NCBI GenBank assembly: GCA_033064195.1 | Contig: JARBJD010000260.1 | Location: 1-64,000, forward strand | Origin: Blattamonas nauphoetae | Lineage: Eukaryota > Preaxostyla > Oxymonadida | Reading direction: 5' to 3' | Length of the DNA stretch: 64,000 nt | Part shown: positions 50,863 to 61,932 of the stretch, in pieces | Position numbering within the stretch: position 1 is the first letter of the stretch | Layout of the letters: each line of letters begins with the position of its first letter | Notes under the pieces: generated by a model | What the model was told of the DNA's origin: nothing | Seen by the model: only the letters and a program-made list of their open reading frames with translations | The model's database searches: none | Made by a program: the position numbers and the translations under genes

Positions 50863-53646
50863 TTAGTACTTTTTCGTCGTTTTCAATGACTTCTTTTTCG
50901 AGCCTTCTGAGCCCTTTTTCTTTCCCTCTGACTGATGACCTTTGTCTTGTTTCTTGTCTTTGGTCAACTTCTTCTTCCCATCTTTCTCAGAATGGGTTTG
51001 TTTCTTCTTTTTCCCATCTTTCTCAGAATGGGTTTGTTTCTTCTTTTTCCCATCTTTCTCAGAAAGTGTCTGTTTCTTCTTCTTTCCATCTTTCTCAGAA
51101 TGTGTCCGTTTCTTCTTCACAATCGGTTCCTCCTCGTCTTCATCATCACTGTCCATCTTCATCGCAAACACATCCGAATCGATATCTCCCATGTCATCCT
51201 CTTCAAACCCATCGCCTTCACCGCTTCCATCTTCTTCATCTGACATCCCGTCCAGCCCATCCCCCCATCCACTCTCCGCATCGTCCCAACCTTCAAAGTC
51301 ATCTTCACTCCCGCCCTCCTCCTCACCCTCGTCGTCCTCTCCGCCCTTCGCTCCATCATCGTCAGACCACGACAGCTCTGACAATCCATCCAAATCGTCA
51401 CCCACATCAGCTGCCCCTTCGGCGTCTGCTTCGAGAGCGGCGAGGTAGTCATCCAGCTCGTCCTCGCCCACTTCCGACTCGTCTCCGTCCTTCTTCTTTT
51501 TCTTCTTCCGCTGTGTTTTGAGATGCGGGTTCTGATCGAAGAAGTCAAACAAGAACTGCTCGTCGGGTGCAGCCACAGTGTCCCCCGTCTTCTGCAGAAC
51601 GAGGGTTCGGATGTCGTTTGTTGTTTCCTTCGACGCTTCCTCTGGCCCGCTCTCAATGTGTGACTTCGGGTTCTTCGACGAGAAGCGGGCGAGGAAGGTG
51701 AAAAGTGAGTAATCTGCGAAGGGGTCGCCTTCGTAGTTCACTTTCAGCCGGCTCGACGCATCTTCGCTTCGAGCCGATGCCTTCCCGAGTGATTGCTTCT
51801 CAAGACGGCCTCCCTCCAGAATCTGTTTGGAGAGATGGGACACCGACGGATGCGATGACCGAGAGAGCGTGCTCAGCTCCCACAGACACGTTACATCTGC
51901 ACGTGAGAACCGCGGATTCCGTCGGAAGGGATCGTACAGGGTGTCGTCATACTGCGGAGCTGAACGCTTGCTTGTGGGCTTCTTTGTGATGGGCCGATGT
52001 TCGACAGGATGGGATTCCGGTTCTTCTTCCTTTTTCACTTCGGGCTCGTCGACTTCCATCCCTTCCTCTTTCTGGTCGTCATCCACATCCACAAAGTGCT
52101 CAGACGAATCATCCCCCCAGAGCGCTCGAGACTTCTTCCCTGCGGCCACCACAGGTTTCTTCTCTTCCTCCTCCAGAATCGCTTCTTCCTTCTGCGATTC
52201 TTCAGAAAGGGCCACTTGGTCGTAGTCATCGTCATCCGCGCTCTCAGCAGACGCGGCTCCAGCACGCTTCCCACTCCACACAATCTCGCTTTTGCCTTCA
52301 GCCGCACACAGCAGCATCTGCAGAAGGGCTCTGTTGTCACTGCAAAGCTCGCCGACGAGCATCAGGGCGGCAGTTGTGAATGTGGGTTGGGTGAGAGTGG
52401 CTGTCTGAAGGAGACGTTTGACGAGGGCGGCAGATGAAACGAGAGACGTGCATGTTTTGAGGGTGTTGAAGACAATGCTGAGAATGGTGGCATGAGAGTG
52501 GGACGAGGTCGGGAGTTGAGGTGATGCGAGAATCGAGTATAAACTGCTCAAAAATCGATCAGGAAGTGGACCTTGTGGGGAAAGAAGTCGGAAGAGGAGG
52601 AGTAGTGCACGGGTAGAGGCGGTGATTGTGGGCGAATGTGCCGATCGGTACAGTTCGTCCAAGTGTTCGGAAAATGACCCAAATGTCGATCCGTAGACCG
52701 CTACAATTTGGGAAATGCACACAAGAGTGGTCGAGAGGAGGCGATTATCGGCAGATTCAGCTTGTGTCGCTTGTTGAACTTTCTGTTTCTTTCGGTTCAT
52801 GTGTTTCGGTTTTTTGTTCTTTGATGATCGAGATTCCCTTTGTGATTTCTCAAGGATTTGTTGGTCTCGGAATGCTGCATCTTTCCTCCTGAAAATATCC
52901 GATACGAGGGCAAAACAGATCTTGATCATTCGCTCGGCGATTCCTTTGTCTTTCTCAAGATCAAGGGAGATTCCAGTCATAAAAACAACGGCATAAAACT
53001 GTGCCCGTGTGGAAACGTTGGGACGGAAGATGAGTTTTTCAATTTGTTCAAGGATGATTGGTTTGAGGAGTGGGCGTCGTTTTGTGAGAGTGATGAGGAG
53101 ATGACTCGCAAGTGAACATGCTTGTTTTTCATTATCACCAAGCTTATTCACCAGCTCGCTAATAACAACTGATTGCTGTTCCAACGCGACAGCAATCTCG
53201 CCAAGTGTCTTGATGGCCCCTTGCTTGCTGTTCAGAACATTATCACGAGATTTCTCAGAAACAGTGCGAATGAAAGTGGAGTAAAGGTTTCGTATTGTGG
53301 CTTCTGATTCATTGTCAATGTTTAGAACGCGTTTCTTCGGCAGAAGTGTCGAGAGGAAAAGATCTTGGAGTGTGTTCATTGCGAGTTGTGAAACTCGTCG
53401 ATCTGTCCGCTTAACCATTGAAAGAAGTTGTTGCACAGCGTTGGTTGCCTCTTCCTCCTCCCCGGCCTGTTGTGCCAGAATTGCGAGACTGGAAATCTTG
53501 TCCATCAATGTTCCCTTCTCAATGACAGTATCCAGCCATTTTCGATCCTTCTTTGAGAGATCATTCGTAGGACGTTGATATCCTCGAGTATCCTCGACGT
53601 CATGACCAGCGTTGCGTTCTTCCATCGCGATCGAGAACTCATCCAT
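50863..53646 (-). CDS. CEBPZ: NOC1/Mak21/CEBPZ-type ribosome assembly factor
   Basis: 927 residues. The N-terminal half is helical-repeat in character (QLAMNTLQDLFLSTLLPKKR; LLITLTKRRPLLKPIILEQI). The CBF/Mak21 region lies at about 330-450 (ASTRALLLLFRLLSPQGPLP; LVKRLLQTATLTQPTFTTAA), followed by the hallmark YDDTLYDPFRRNPRFSRAD and a later YEGDPFADYSLFTFLARFS. The C-terminus is acidic (EDDEGEEEGGSEDDFEGWDD) and then Lys-rich, with a tandem repeat. Mak21/Noc1 works with Noc2 in early 60S pre-ribosome assembly in the nucleolus; CEBPZ is the animal name. It runs in the same direction as CFAP47 with 139 bp between them, with no functional link. The next gene upstream ends 208 bp before its start. 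Confidence 0.85.
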   Translation of the reverse strand: MDEFSIAMEERNAGHDVEDTRGYQRPTNDLSKKDRKWLDTVIEKGTLMDKISSLAILAQQAGEEEEATNAVQQLLSMVKRTDRRVSQLAMNTLQDLFLSTLLPKKRVLNIDNESEATIRNLYSTFIRTVSEKSRDNVLNSKQGAIKTLGEIAVALEQQSVVISELVNKLGDNEKQACSLASHLLITLTKRRPLLKPIILEQIEKLIFRPNVSTRAQFYAVVFMTGISLDLEKDKGIAERMIKICFALVSDIFRRKDAAFRDQQILEKSQRESRSSKNKKPKHMNRKKQKVQQATQAESADNRLLSTTLVCISQIVAVYGSTFGSFSEHLDELYRSAHSPTITASTRALLLLFRLLSPQGPLPDRFLSSLYSILASPQLPTSSHSHATILSIVFNTLKTCTSLVSSAALVKRLLQTATLTQPTFTTAALMLVGELCSDNRALLQMLLCAAEGKSEIVWSGKRAGAASAESADDDDYDQVALSEESQKEEAILEEEEKKPVVAAGKKSRALWGDDSSEHFVDVDDDQKEEGMEVDEPEVKKEEEPESHPVEHRPITKKPTSKRSAPQYDDTLYDPFRRNPRFSRADVTCLWELSTLSRSSHPSVSHLSKQILEGGRLEKQSLGKASARSEDASSRLKVNYEGDPFADYSLFTFLARFSSKNPKSHIESGPEEASKETTNDIRTLVLQKTGDTVAAPDEQFLFDFFDQNPHLKTQRKKKKKKDGDESEVGEDELDDYLAALEADAEGAADVGDDLDGLSELSWSDDDGAKGGEDDEGEEEGGSEDDFEGWDDAESGWGDGLDGMSDEEDGSGEGDGFEEDDMGDIDSDVFAMKMDSDDEDEEEPIVKKKRTHSEKDGKKKKQTLSEKDGKKKKQTHSEKDGKKKKQTHSEKDGKKKLTKDKKQDKGHQSEGKKKGSEGSKKKSLKTTKKY
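50979..51119 (-). repeat. Four tandem 36-bp coding repeats in CEBPZ tail
   Basis: Each unit encodes SEKDGKKKKQTH or a close variant. Two units are identical at DNA level and the other two carry a few changes. Copy number is likely to vary between strains. The Lys-rich product suits a nucleolar tail. Confidence 0.9.
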
Positions 53647-53854
53647 AATTTTGGTTTATTGAGATGGAAGAATGGATAAGTATTTATTTGAGTTAAGAGT
53701 GAAGTGTTTCAAATGAATAACTCTGGGAAACAGAGAAATAAATAGAGTACAAGGCAAGAGTGAATTGAATGAAGAGTGTGAGGGAGAATAGTCGAAAAGA
53801 AGAAAGTTTGTAGAAAAGATACAAAAGGAAAGAAGTTCAAGATAAAAAGAAGAT

Positions 53855-56800
53855 TCAATGGGCCAGCTTCAGAGGGTCCATTTCTCCGAGTGAGGCAGCA
53901 ATCAAAGATTGAGGAGGAGGAACAAGGCCGAGTCTCAGCATCTCTTCCTCTTCTTCCATCTTCCGAATCTGCTCGTCCGACATCGCAACGGGAAGTCCTT
54001 GCAGTTTATCGAACGCGAAATGGAACGAAGTGTTCTGTGACTGTGTCAGATTCGCAGAGGATGGTCTGATTTTGGGTCTGTGTGGCTGTGCGATGTGGCC
54101 AAGAGGCGTGCTCCTTCGGACAGTGCCCGTGCTGGTTCGAAGAGTGGAGCGGCCGAGAGACGAAAGAGAAGTGCGCTCGAGTGCGGGGATGTTGCGGGAG
54201 TGTTGTGTGATGGGCGGGTTGGGGAGGAAGGGCGTGCCGACAGAAGTGCGGTGGTAGTCGTCGTTCAGAGACCAGCGCATCAGCTCGTCCTTCTTCGTCC
54301 GTCGCATCGATTCCATCCATCCCTCGATGGCGCTGTTGTTCTCCTTCTCCATCTCTTTCTGTTGTGATGCCTGCTTTGTCACTGTTGTGCGAGCGTCTTT
54401 CAGTCTTCGCTCCATCACCGATGCGGATGAACGGACAGGATTATCAACACTGCGTGTCTTTGCCTGTTTCACAGAATTCGTCCGAAGAGTCGCTGCTGTC
54501 GATACCGTTCGCGCAGAATCGCGTATAGAACCAATTCCGTCAACTCGGGTCGAGATCGGGTGAGTCTCCTGCATGAACAGGACAGACGCCAAGTTGTCTT
54601 CCGTCAGACACGTCTGGTCGTCGAGAGTGTTGTCGCGGAGTGTCTCCCAAATCGAGTCCAGTCTGCCGATCAGAGTGTCGCTCTTCTTCTTCAGAACTGT
54701 CATGTTGTATTCCAGTTCCTTTTCCTGTTTGACTGTCTCGCCTCGCTTCGCAACGACAGGAAGCTTCTTCTTTCTCTCCACAACCGAGTCGTTCACGTTT
54801 CGGAAGCGTCCGTCTGTTGGAGGAGCAGCGCGCGACCTGCGAACAGCACACGACAGCAGAAAAAGCGAGTTCTTGGACTCGTCGCACAGAATGTCAGATA
54901 TCGACGCCGTCGACCATTTCGGCTTCAGACTTTTGTGTTCGTCCTGCTGCCGCTTCCCCGTCTTCGATTCGTGGACGGATTTGACGCCTGCCTGCGACAG
55001 AATCTTTCGCGTGCCAGCACTCATCGACGACGACACAAACGTCTCGATGAACGGCGAAACGCTGAAGAAGAGCGCAGACTGGCTGGAATGCTTGGATGAT
55101 CCGTCTTCGTCTGGACGAGACATTCTGCTCTGCGATTGGCGGGGGAGTTCGAGAGCGGCAGCGTGGATGGCTTGGACTGACGATTCGAGAGCGGAGAAGC
55201 GCTGTGCAGATTTGGAGGGGTCGAACATGGAAACAAAGAAATTGGAGATTTGTTTCAGAACGAACTTCCATTCCAGCGACCCATCCAACTCGCTCTTCCG
55301 CACTGCGATGCCCGTTCCATACGTCCTCTCAATGACAGCACGAGTGATGGTCTGCAGGGCGAGGATGGTGAGAGGGAGGAAGAGAGTAAAGCCAGCGTCT
55401 TGGAACGCCGAGATTTCTTGGAAGAGGGGAGCGTAGGCGTGGGAGAGGGAGAGGAAGGTCTGGTCGATGAGAGAGACAGAGAACGGAGGGAGGATTTCGG
55501 AGAGGAGGGCAAAAGGCGAGGAGTGGTAAACAACACGAGGAACTGGCGGCTTGTCTTTGAAAGAGCGGAATGACATTTTGTAGCTGGGGAGAGTCTGCAG
55601 ACTGGTTTGGAGGGCGGTCGGAGGGAAAGTGCGGAGTGATCGGACGGAACGGATGGAGGCTGGGGAAGTGAGGGAGAGAGCGGTGGTTGGATGGAGTGGC
55701 GGATAGAAAGGGGAGCGGACGGGAGTGTGCGGGGTGTTCTGCTCGTCGCGAGTGATGTCAATTTCAATCGGCTGAAGATTTCGGAACTTTGCAGCACGTT
55801 GGTTGGGGGTGAGATGGGCTGGCGAGAGAGGATTCTTGCCAACATCCGGCGACGAATCGTTCTCGTCTTCATCTCCGTGCTTGTAGCGAGGAGTCCTTGT
55901 GAGTGTCGCTTGAGATGCGCGGTTTTGAGTGATGGCATCATGCAGCGTTTTCGGAGTGGACTCAATTGGTTGTTCTTGTGACTCGTCATCCTCCATGTTG
56001 GGCAGATGAGCAACAACATGGACAGAATGTGGAGTGTCCTTCATCAGAAGCTTGAACGGATCAGACATCTCTTCCATGAATTCCCCTTTCTTGTCGTTTG
56101 TCAGAAAACAGAAGGCAAAACGAGGATCAAGACAGATCGCATTTGTCTCCCGTTCGGTGTGAAGACCAGACGTGACTCTGATTGATCTGTGTGGGTCAGC
56201 AGGGTCGACAGTGGGGAAGAAGAACGGCTGGACGAAGAGGAGATAGGCGAGTCGGATGGTCATGCGAAGAGTGCGGTTGAGGAGCGGATGGTGCAGAATG
56301 CGGATGGCGGTTGTGATGAGCGAGCGGTTGACACGATGGCGGAAACGCTCGAAAGGGAACTCGGCGACGAACGCTTTGAGGTAAATCGAGAGCTCGTCGG
56401 GAGTGGGATCGGGCACAATCATCCGCAGCTCTTCCAGCGACACTTTCTCTTCCTCCTGTGGTGGTTTCGGGTGTCCCTGTGTGAGAAGCTCGATGAGACC
56501 CTGCTCGGGAATGAGGCCACGAAGGGAGTCCAGCGACTGCTCATCCATGTCGTCAGTTGTGGCGCTTGAATGGGTGCTTGTCTCGCTGTGCTCACTTGGA
56601 GTGCGGGGTGGCTCTGGCTCGCCAATTTCTTTGTTGATCTCACGCTGCTCTTGCTCAATCTGGTCGTGCAGTGCTTGGAGTTGTGTGAGCCAGAACTCCT
56701 CGCTAGTCAAATCCGGCTCCGGTTCCTCGACTTTCACTTTCTTCTCCTTCTTCCGAGCAGTCAGCACGCGCGGCTTGGAGCGCAGTCGTCGTTTGATGAA

Positions 56801-59013
56801 GGCGAGATACTCCGCGTTCAGCTCTCGATCGTCCTTCAGATTGAAAGGGAAGACGAAGTGCTGTTCAATCCAATCCCACGAGAAGTCCGCAATCGGGTTG
56901 TACGGCTCAGCGTTGGGGTCGTCGCTCTCGGCGAGGATTTTGAAGCGGATGTACGTGTTGGGCGACTTGGAAGCAGCGAGGAGCATTTTCAGGTCGACTT
57001 GGGTGCGCTGTCGGAGGGCACGGTCGACAGCTGGGTTGAGTTTGGAGACGGAGCTTGACGTTGGAGGGGAGTGGAGGGTGTTTGTGAAGGAGGACTGAGC
57101 TGTTTGGAGCGTGTCGCTCATTTCTGCGAATCGGGAGAGGTTTGGAGATGAGTCTGGGGAGAGGGTTGCTGTTGGTGCATGGAGTGGTGTCTGTGTCGGG
57201 TGTGAAGTGTGATTGGAGCTTGGAGGGGCAGATTGTTGAGTGTCTGTGAGATCTTCGCCAGGATGGCCAAACTCCTCCCAGACCCGATTGATGAGTTCAG
57301 GTGAGATGATGAGATCGAGGTCGAGCAGATGTCCGAAGTATTCTTCCCCAACACTCGTCGGACTCTGCATCGTGACAACACGCATTGTAGAGAACGCTGT
57401 TGAGGACCGCGCTTGCCTCTGGCGGGGAGTGGTGGAAGGGCGGGATGCGATGGTCGGAATGGTGGACGATGGAGTGCCAGCTGACTTGTCTCGCTCGAGC
57501 ATCGCTGTGAGGATCTGGTCGTCTGTCATGAATGCTTGTTTGGGGCCGAGATGGGCAGTGGATTGTTGAAGCGATTTCTCCATCCGAATCTGAGCTCTCG
57601 TCCTCGTCAGTGTTCCCTTCCGCTTCTCTTCCTTCTCCTCCTTCATCTTCTTGATTCTGTCCTGCATCACCTGTTCTGCTTCCTGCCTTTGAAGTTCCAA
57701 TCTGATCTTGTTTTCTCGTGCCAACTTTGCTTCCTCATTCACAGCCAGTCCGAGCTCGCCGATGAAGTGCGGCTGCGACTCAACCTTCACTTTCCGCTTG
57801 AACCGCTGCGTCACACTCTGCGAGCGCTTCTTCTCCGTCTTTGTGATCGCACGCGGGAGACCTTGTTGGAACTTGACGTGGTCGTTGTATTCCCAATGGT
57901 CGTCCATTTTGGCGATCGTGTTGGAGTAGAGATGCGAAGAGATGTCAGACACTCCGTGCAGCCATTCGTTTGGTAGCACCATTCCCGTCCGCGTCCTCTT
58001 CACGTGGCCTGGGTCAGACCTGAGTTGCTGTTCGACGTTCGACAAGCCGTGTCGTTTTTGTTCGGCTCGCCGTTGCATTCTTTCAACTGACTTTTGAACA
58101 AGATCTTCGTGTCGTCGACTTGTGTGTGTCGGTGTGCCTTTCGGTGTGTCAGCTTTTGAGGCAAATGGCGTTGCTTTGAAAGATGCCTTTGGCGACAATG
58201 CGGATGGGCTTGAAAAAGGAGACACTTCGTGCGAAGGGATGGGGGTTGTCGCGTACGAATGGAGGATGTGTTTGACCTGCTCTTGCGATTGCTGTTTGAG
58301 CACTGCTGCGTGGTCTCGTATCCCGCTGGGTTCGATATAAAGCGAATTTTCGAGGTATCCGCGGGATAGAGTTCGGAGTTGGACGTTTTCTTTCCCGATT
58401 TTGATTCGACTCTTGACAAGCTCGATATTCTCATGGGTTGGGGGTAAATGTGATGATTCCAGATAGTGAACTGCAAATTCAGTCCGGGCTTGATCAACAA
58501 TTTGATCGTTGAGTGAGAGGTTCGTGTCACTTTCAGGTCTGATCGGGAGTGTTAATTTCCAAAGCTTTTCTTGTCGTTTCGCCTGTGATTGTCCGGTGGA
58601 GTATATCCCTCCTCCTTCTTTCTCTTGTTGCAGCTCTTTGAGTTGAGCATTTATCTGAGAGCTCCGTTTCCAGAGCTTCGAATCATCTTCTGGTGTTTCT
58701 GTCGCAGATTGGGTACCAAGCACTACAAAAAATGCAGAATTCCAACAAAAATACAAACCTTTAAGCTTTGATGCAATAATTCTGGAAGTATTTGCTTTTA
58801 TAGCTTCTCTGGTAGCAACGGTGTAATGTTCCTGAAAATGTAGGATGAAGACATATCGAAGATGCATACACTCAACCTCTTGGATTTTTCAACAAGCTCT
58901 TCATCCGTAAAAGTACCTCGGGGAGGACCTATTGTGATTGGAGGTGGCTCATTCTTCTTGGGCTTCTCTCGATGATACGGACGTCGTTCCTGAGATGAAG
59001 AACGAGTATTCAT
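53855..59013 (-). CDS. Large hypothetical protein, function not recognised
   Basis: Proposed exons 59013-58870, 58831-58759 and 58722-53855 give 1694 residues. Introns: 58832-58869 (38 nt, GTATGC...TTCAG) and 58723-58758 (36 nt, GTTTGT...TGTAG). The second is a multiple of three with no in-frame stop, so it could be retained. The start is MNTRSSSQERRPYHREKPKK. Next comes a coiled-coil part (about 340-440, RLELQRQEAEQVMQDRIKKM), then a conserved-looking block at about 640-760 (NTYIRFKILAESDDPNAEPY; FSWDWIEQHFVFPF) and a helical block at about 820-960 (FERFRHRVNRSLITTAIRIL; LLFVQPFFFPTVDP). Long Ser/Thr/Pro linkers lie between, and the tail is basic. No known domain stands out. A cytoskeletal or ciliary role would fit the style but is a guess. 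Confidence 0.7.
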
Positions 59014-59152
59014 GACTATTTGGTTCGAAGACGTGGTAAAAGTCCGATAATGAGCGGTTTATGAGAAATGAACGATGAATGTTTGAAACAGACAAAAAAA
59101 GAAATTATGTCGGGAAGGATCTAGATTAACGACGAAATATTGATTCATCCTC
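59014..59152. promoter_or_regulatory. Shared divergent promoter region
   Basis: 139 bp between the start codons of the large hypothetical protein (minus) and MCM9 (plus). AT-rich. It must contain both promoters and 5' UTRs. No specific motif is claimed. Confidence 0.45.
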
Positions 59153-61787
59153 ATGGATGATGATATTCCCGATATTATTAGAGGATTAAATGATGATAAA
59201 GCCATTCAAATTTGTATTGTTTCCTTTTCCTGTGACGAAATGTCAACTTTTCAACTTTCATTCTCTCAATTGCGTGTCAATTTTTATAGCATATGCAAAG
59301 TTCCTTGCCGCGTATTATGAAGATCAGTTCATGGAAATTATTGACAATGAGAGTGATCCAGAGCGACACTTCTCCATCAACGCCTCGTTCATCGATCTCG
59401 CTGATTTTGATCCAGTCATTGCGCACTACACTTTTCTGAACCCGAAAACAGCTCTTCAGCTCTTTGAAAAAGCGGCTATTGCTGTTGAACAGAGTATCTT
59501 GGAGGAGGAAGAGGATGATTTCAGTGGAAGAGAATTTAAGCCGAACCTTCACGTTCGTCTGATAGACTTGCCAATGGATGAAATGACAGCCAAAATGTCA
59601 CTTCCACGAGCTGAAGATATTGGGAAGCTGGTGTCAGTGCAGGGTTTTCCATTTTTTCGTCATTATTCAATCAGGAACTGTTATCAGGGCTGGATTTCCG
59701 AAGATTCTGGCCTATGCTCATTCGTACAGATGCACCGTCTGTGAAGCCGAACATATTTACACATACGGAGACATTGAACTCGGAAATCAGATTGGTGTCC
59801 CGACAGCATGTCGAAATCCAGAATGCAACTCCACCCGCTTCCAACAAGTTGAATCCGAAACAAAATTCCGTAATTATCAAGAAATCAAGATCCAGGAACA
59901 GATTCAACGATTGGGAATTGGTTCAGTTCCACGCTGCTTCCAGGTTGTACTAGAAGATGATCTCGCAGAAATGTGCAAAGCTGGTGATGATGTGTTCATT
60001 TGTGGAACCATCCACCGGAAGTGGAAGGCTTTTAACGAAAAGGAACGAATGGATTTAGACCTCGTTCTCCGAGCGAACTCGATCACTGTCATCAATCAAC
60101 AATTTGAAGAATCTGTGTGTATTTCTCTCTAATCAGCCATATTATTCATTATTATTTCTTCTTCTTGTGGTTTTCTCTTTGACAGCACGAAAGCATTGAC
60201 AAAGAGTACGAACTATTCTGGGAATCACATCGTCATCTCCCAATTGCTGCCCGCGATCTAATCATCAAACAAGTCTGCCCCCAAATCTACGGCACGTTCA
60301 TTGTCAAACTTGCTGTGCTCCTCTCGCTGATTGGCGGGGTAAATCGGCAGAACGATGATGGAACAACCATCCGCGGCGATTCCCATCTTCTTCTCGTCGG
60401 CGACCCCGGAACCGGAAAGTCGCAATTCCTCAAGTTTGCCACAAAGGTCTCAGCACGATCTGTCCTCACCACAGGAATCGGGACGACCTCAGCTGGGCTC
60501 ACAGCCACTGCCATTCGAGACACAGGCGGAGAATGGGCGTTGGAAGCAGGAGCACTCGTGTTGGCCGACGGAGGCGTGTGTTGCATCGACGAATTGGATT
60601 GCATCCGCGAGAACGACAGAGTGGCCATTCACGAGGCCATGGAGAGTCAGACACTGAGTGTGGCGAAGGCCGGTCTTGTGATGAAACTGAACGCTCGCAC
60701 GACTGTCATCGCAGCGACGAATCCGAAAGGCGCGTACGATCCTCGCTCGTCGCTCTCAGTCAACATCGCCCTCGCATCTCCACTGCTGTCCCGCTTTGAC
60801 ATCATTCTCGTCATGCTCGACACGAAGGATCCGGAGTGGGATGAAAGGGTCTCGACATTCGTTCTGGAGAATCGGAGAGATGTCGGCGTCGTCGCACCCG
60901 AAGAGGAACCAGAAGCGCTCAGTCCGGAAGACGAGGAGGGCAGTGAGGGACGACAAAGAGCGAGCCAGAATCTGCAGCGGGTGTCGGGAATGTCTCAGAC
61001 GGAGTTCGACAACATCGAATGGACACCGCAGCACCTCCAAAAGTACATCACATACGTCAAGCGACGACGGCCGATCCTCTCTCCAGACGCACAGACTGTC
61101 CTCGTCGCATTTTACTCCTCGCAGCGTCTCTCTCATCATCGTTCTGCTGCTCGGACAACAATCCGAATGCTGGAGAGTGCAATCAGACTCGCACAGGCAC
61201 ACGCTCGGCTGATGAACAGAGACACTGTGCTGATTGTGGATGCTGTTGCTGTTGCGATTCTGATGCATCTGAGTGTGGAGTCGCTGGGAGGGTCGAGCGA
61301 GCCGAGAGGGGGTTATGGACACGGCCTGTCCGCCTTCCGAAGCGACTCAATTGCAAAGATCCCGTTTCCAAGCGATCCCGACGCACTGTTCTTCCAGCAG
61401 GGGCAGGAAATGCTCAACTTGCTCGAACTCAACCATCTCATTGCCAGTCTCAAGACGTGCCTCCAACAGATCTCTGGAGTCAGCTCGGACGACGACGGAT
61501 CGAACAACGACTCTCGCTACATCCCTCTCGGCGGATCGGCGCGATATCCGAGCCAGACTCAAATGCCAAAGCCTCCGCTGCTTTCGACGACTTTTGGGAA
61601 GGAATTTGGACAGTCGCTGTATTCGAGGGCGAATGAACACACCCCTCTCAATGAAACGAGACACACCATCCAAACACCGAATAAGGTCACTCCGAAGGCT
61701 CAGAGTTCTCTGTATGATAGCTTCGAGAATTCGTTTAACACTCCGGATCCCAATCTCGATGACGATCCATTCTTTTATCAAAAGTGA
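59153..61787 (+). CDS. MCM9: MCM9 DNA helicase
   Basis: Proposed exons 59153-59213, 59290-59643, 59675-60114 and 60186-61787 give 818 residues. Introns are 76, 31 and 71 nt, all GT-AG. Joining exons 2 and 3 restores VSVQGTVIRAG, a typical MCM strand. A zinc finger uses C158, C161, C184 and C189. The AAA+ core has Walker A GDPGTGKS (357-364), Walker B CCIDEL (D420, E421) and the arginine finger SRFD (R488). SVLTTGIGTTSAGL, EWALEAGALVLADGG and SVAKAGLVMKLNARTTVIAA match MCM9 more closely than MCM2-8. Family role: with MCM8, a helicase in homologous recombination and mismatch repair, in the nucleus. The tail after the winged-helix region is shorter than in animals. The start MDDDIPDIIRGLNDD needs the first intron. 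MCM8 is not in this window. Confidence 0.9.
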
Positions 61788-61932
61788 CGAAGAATCAAAA
61801 TCACATATCTTTCTTTGTCTTTTTTTATCATTTCACCCATGTTTTCTTCAAAGTTCGTACCTTTCCTATTTTTTCCTCATCCAAGGTATTTCAATAATTG
61901 TGGCTGGATCTTTCAAACAATCTTTCTTTTCA

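Noticed and set aside
61273-61932. N-terminal extension of the LMBR1-type frame into MCM9
   Set aside because: This part overlaps the MCM9 coding exon in another frame; the ATG at 61933 directly precedes the first membrane helix.
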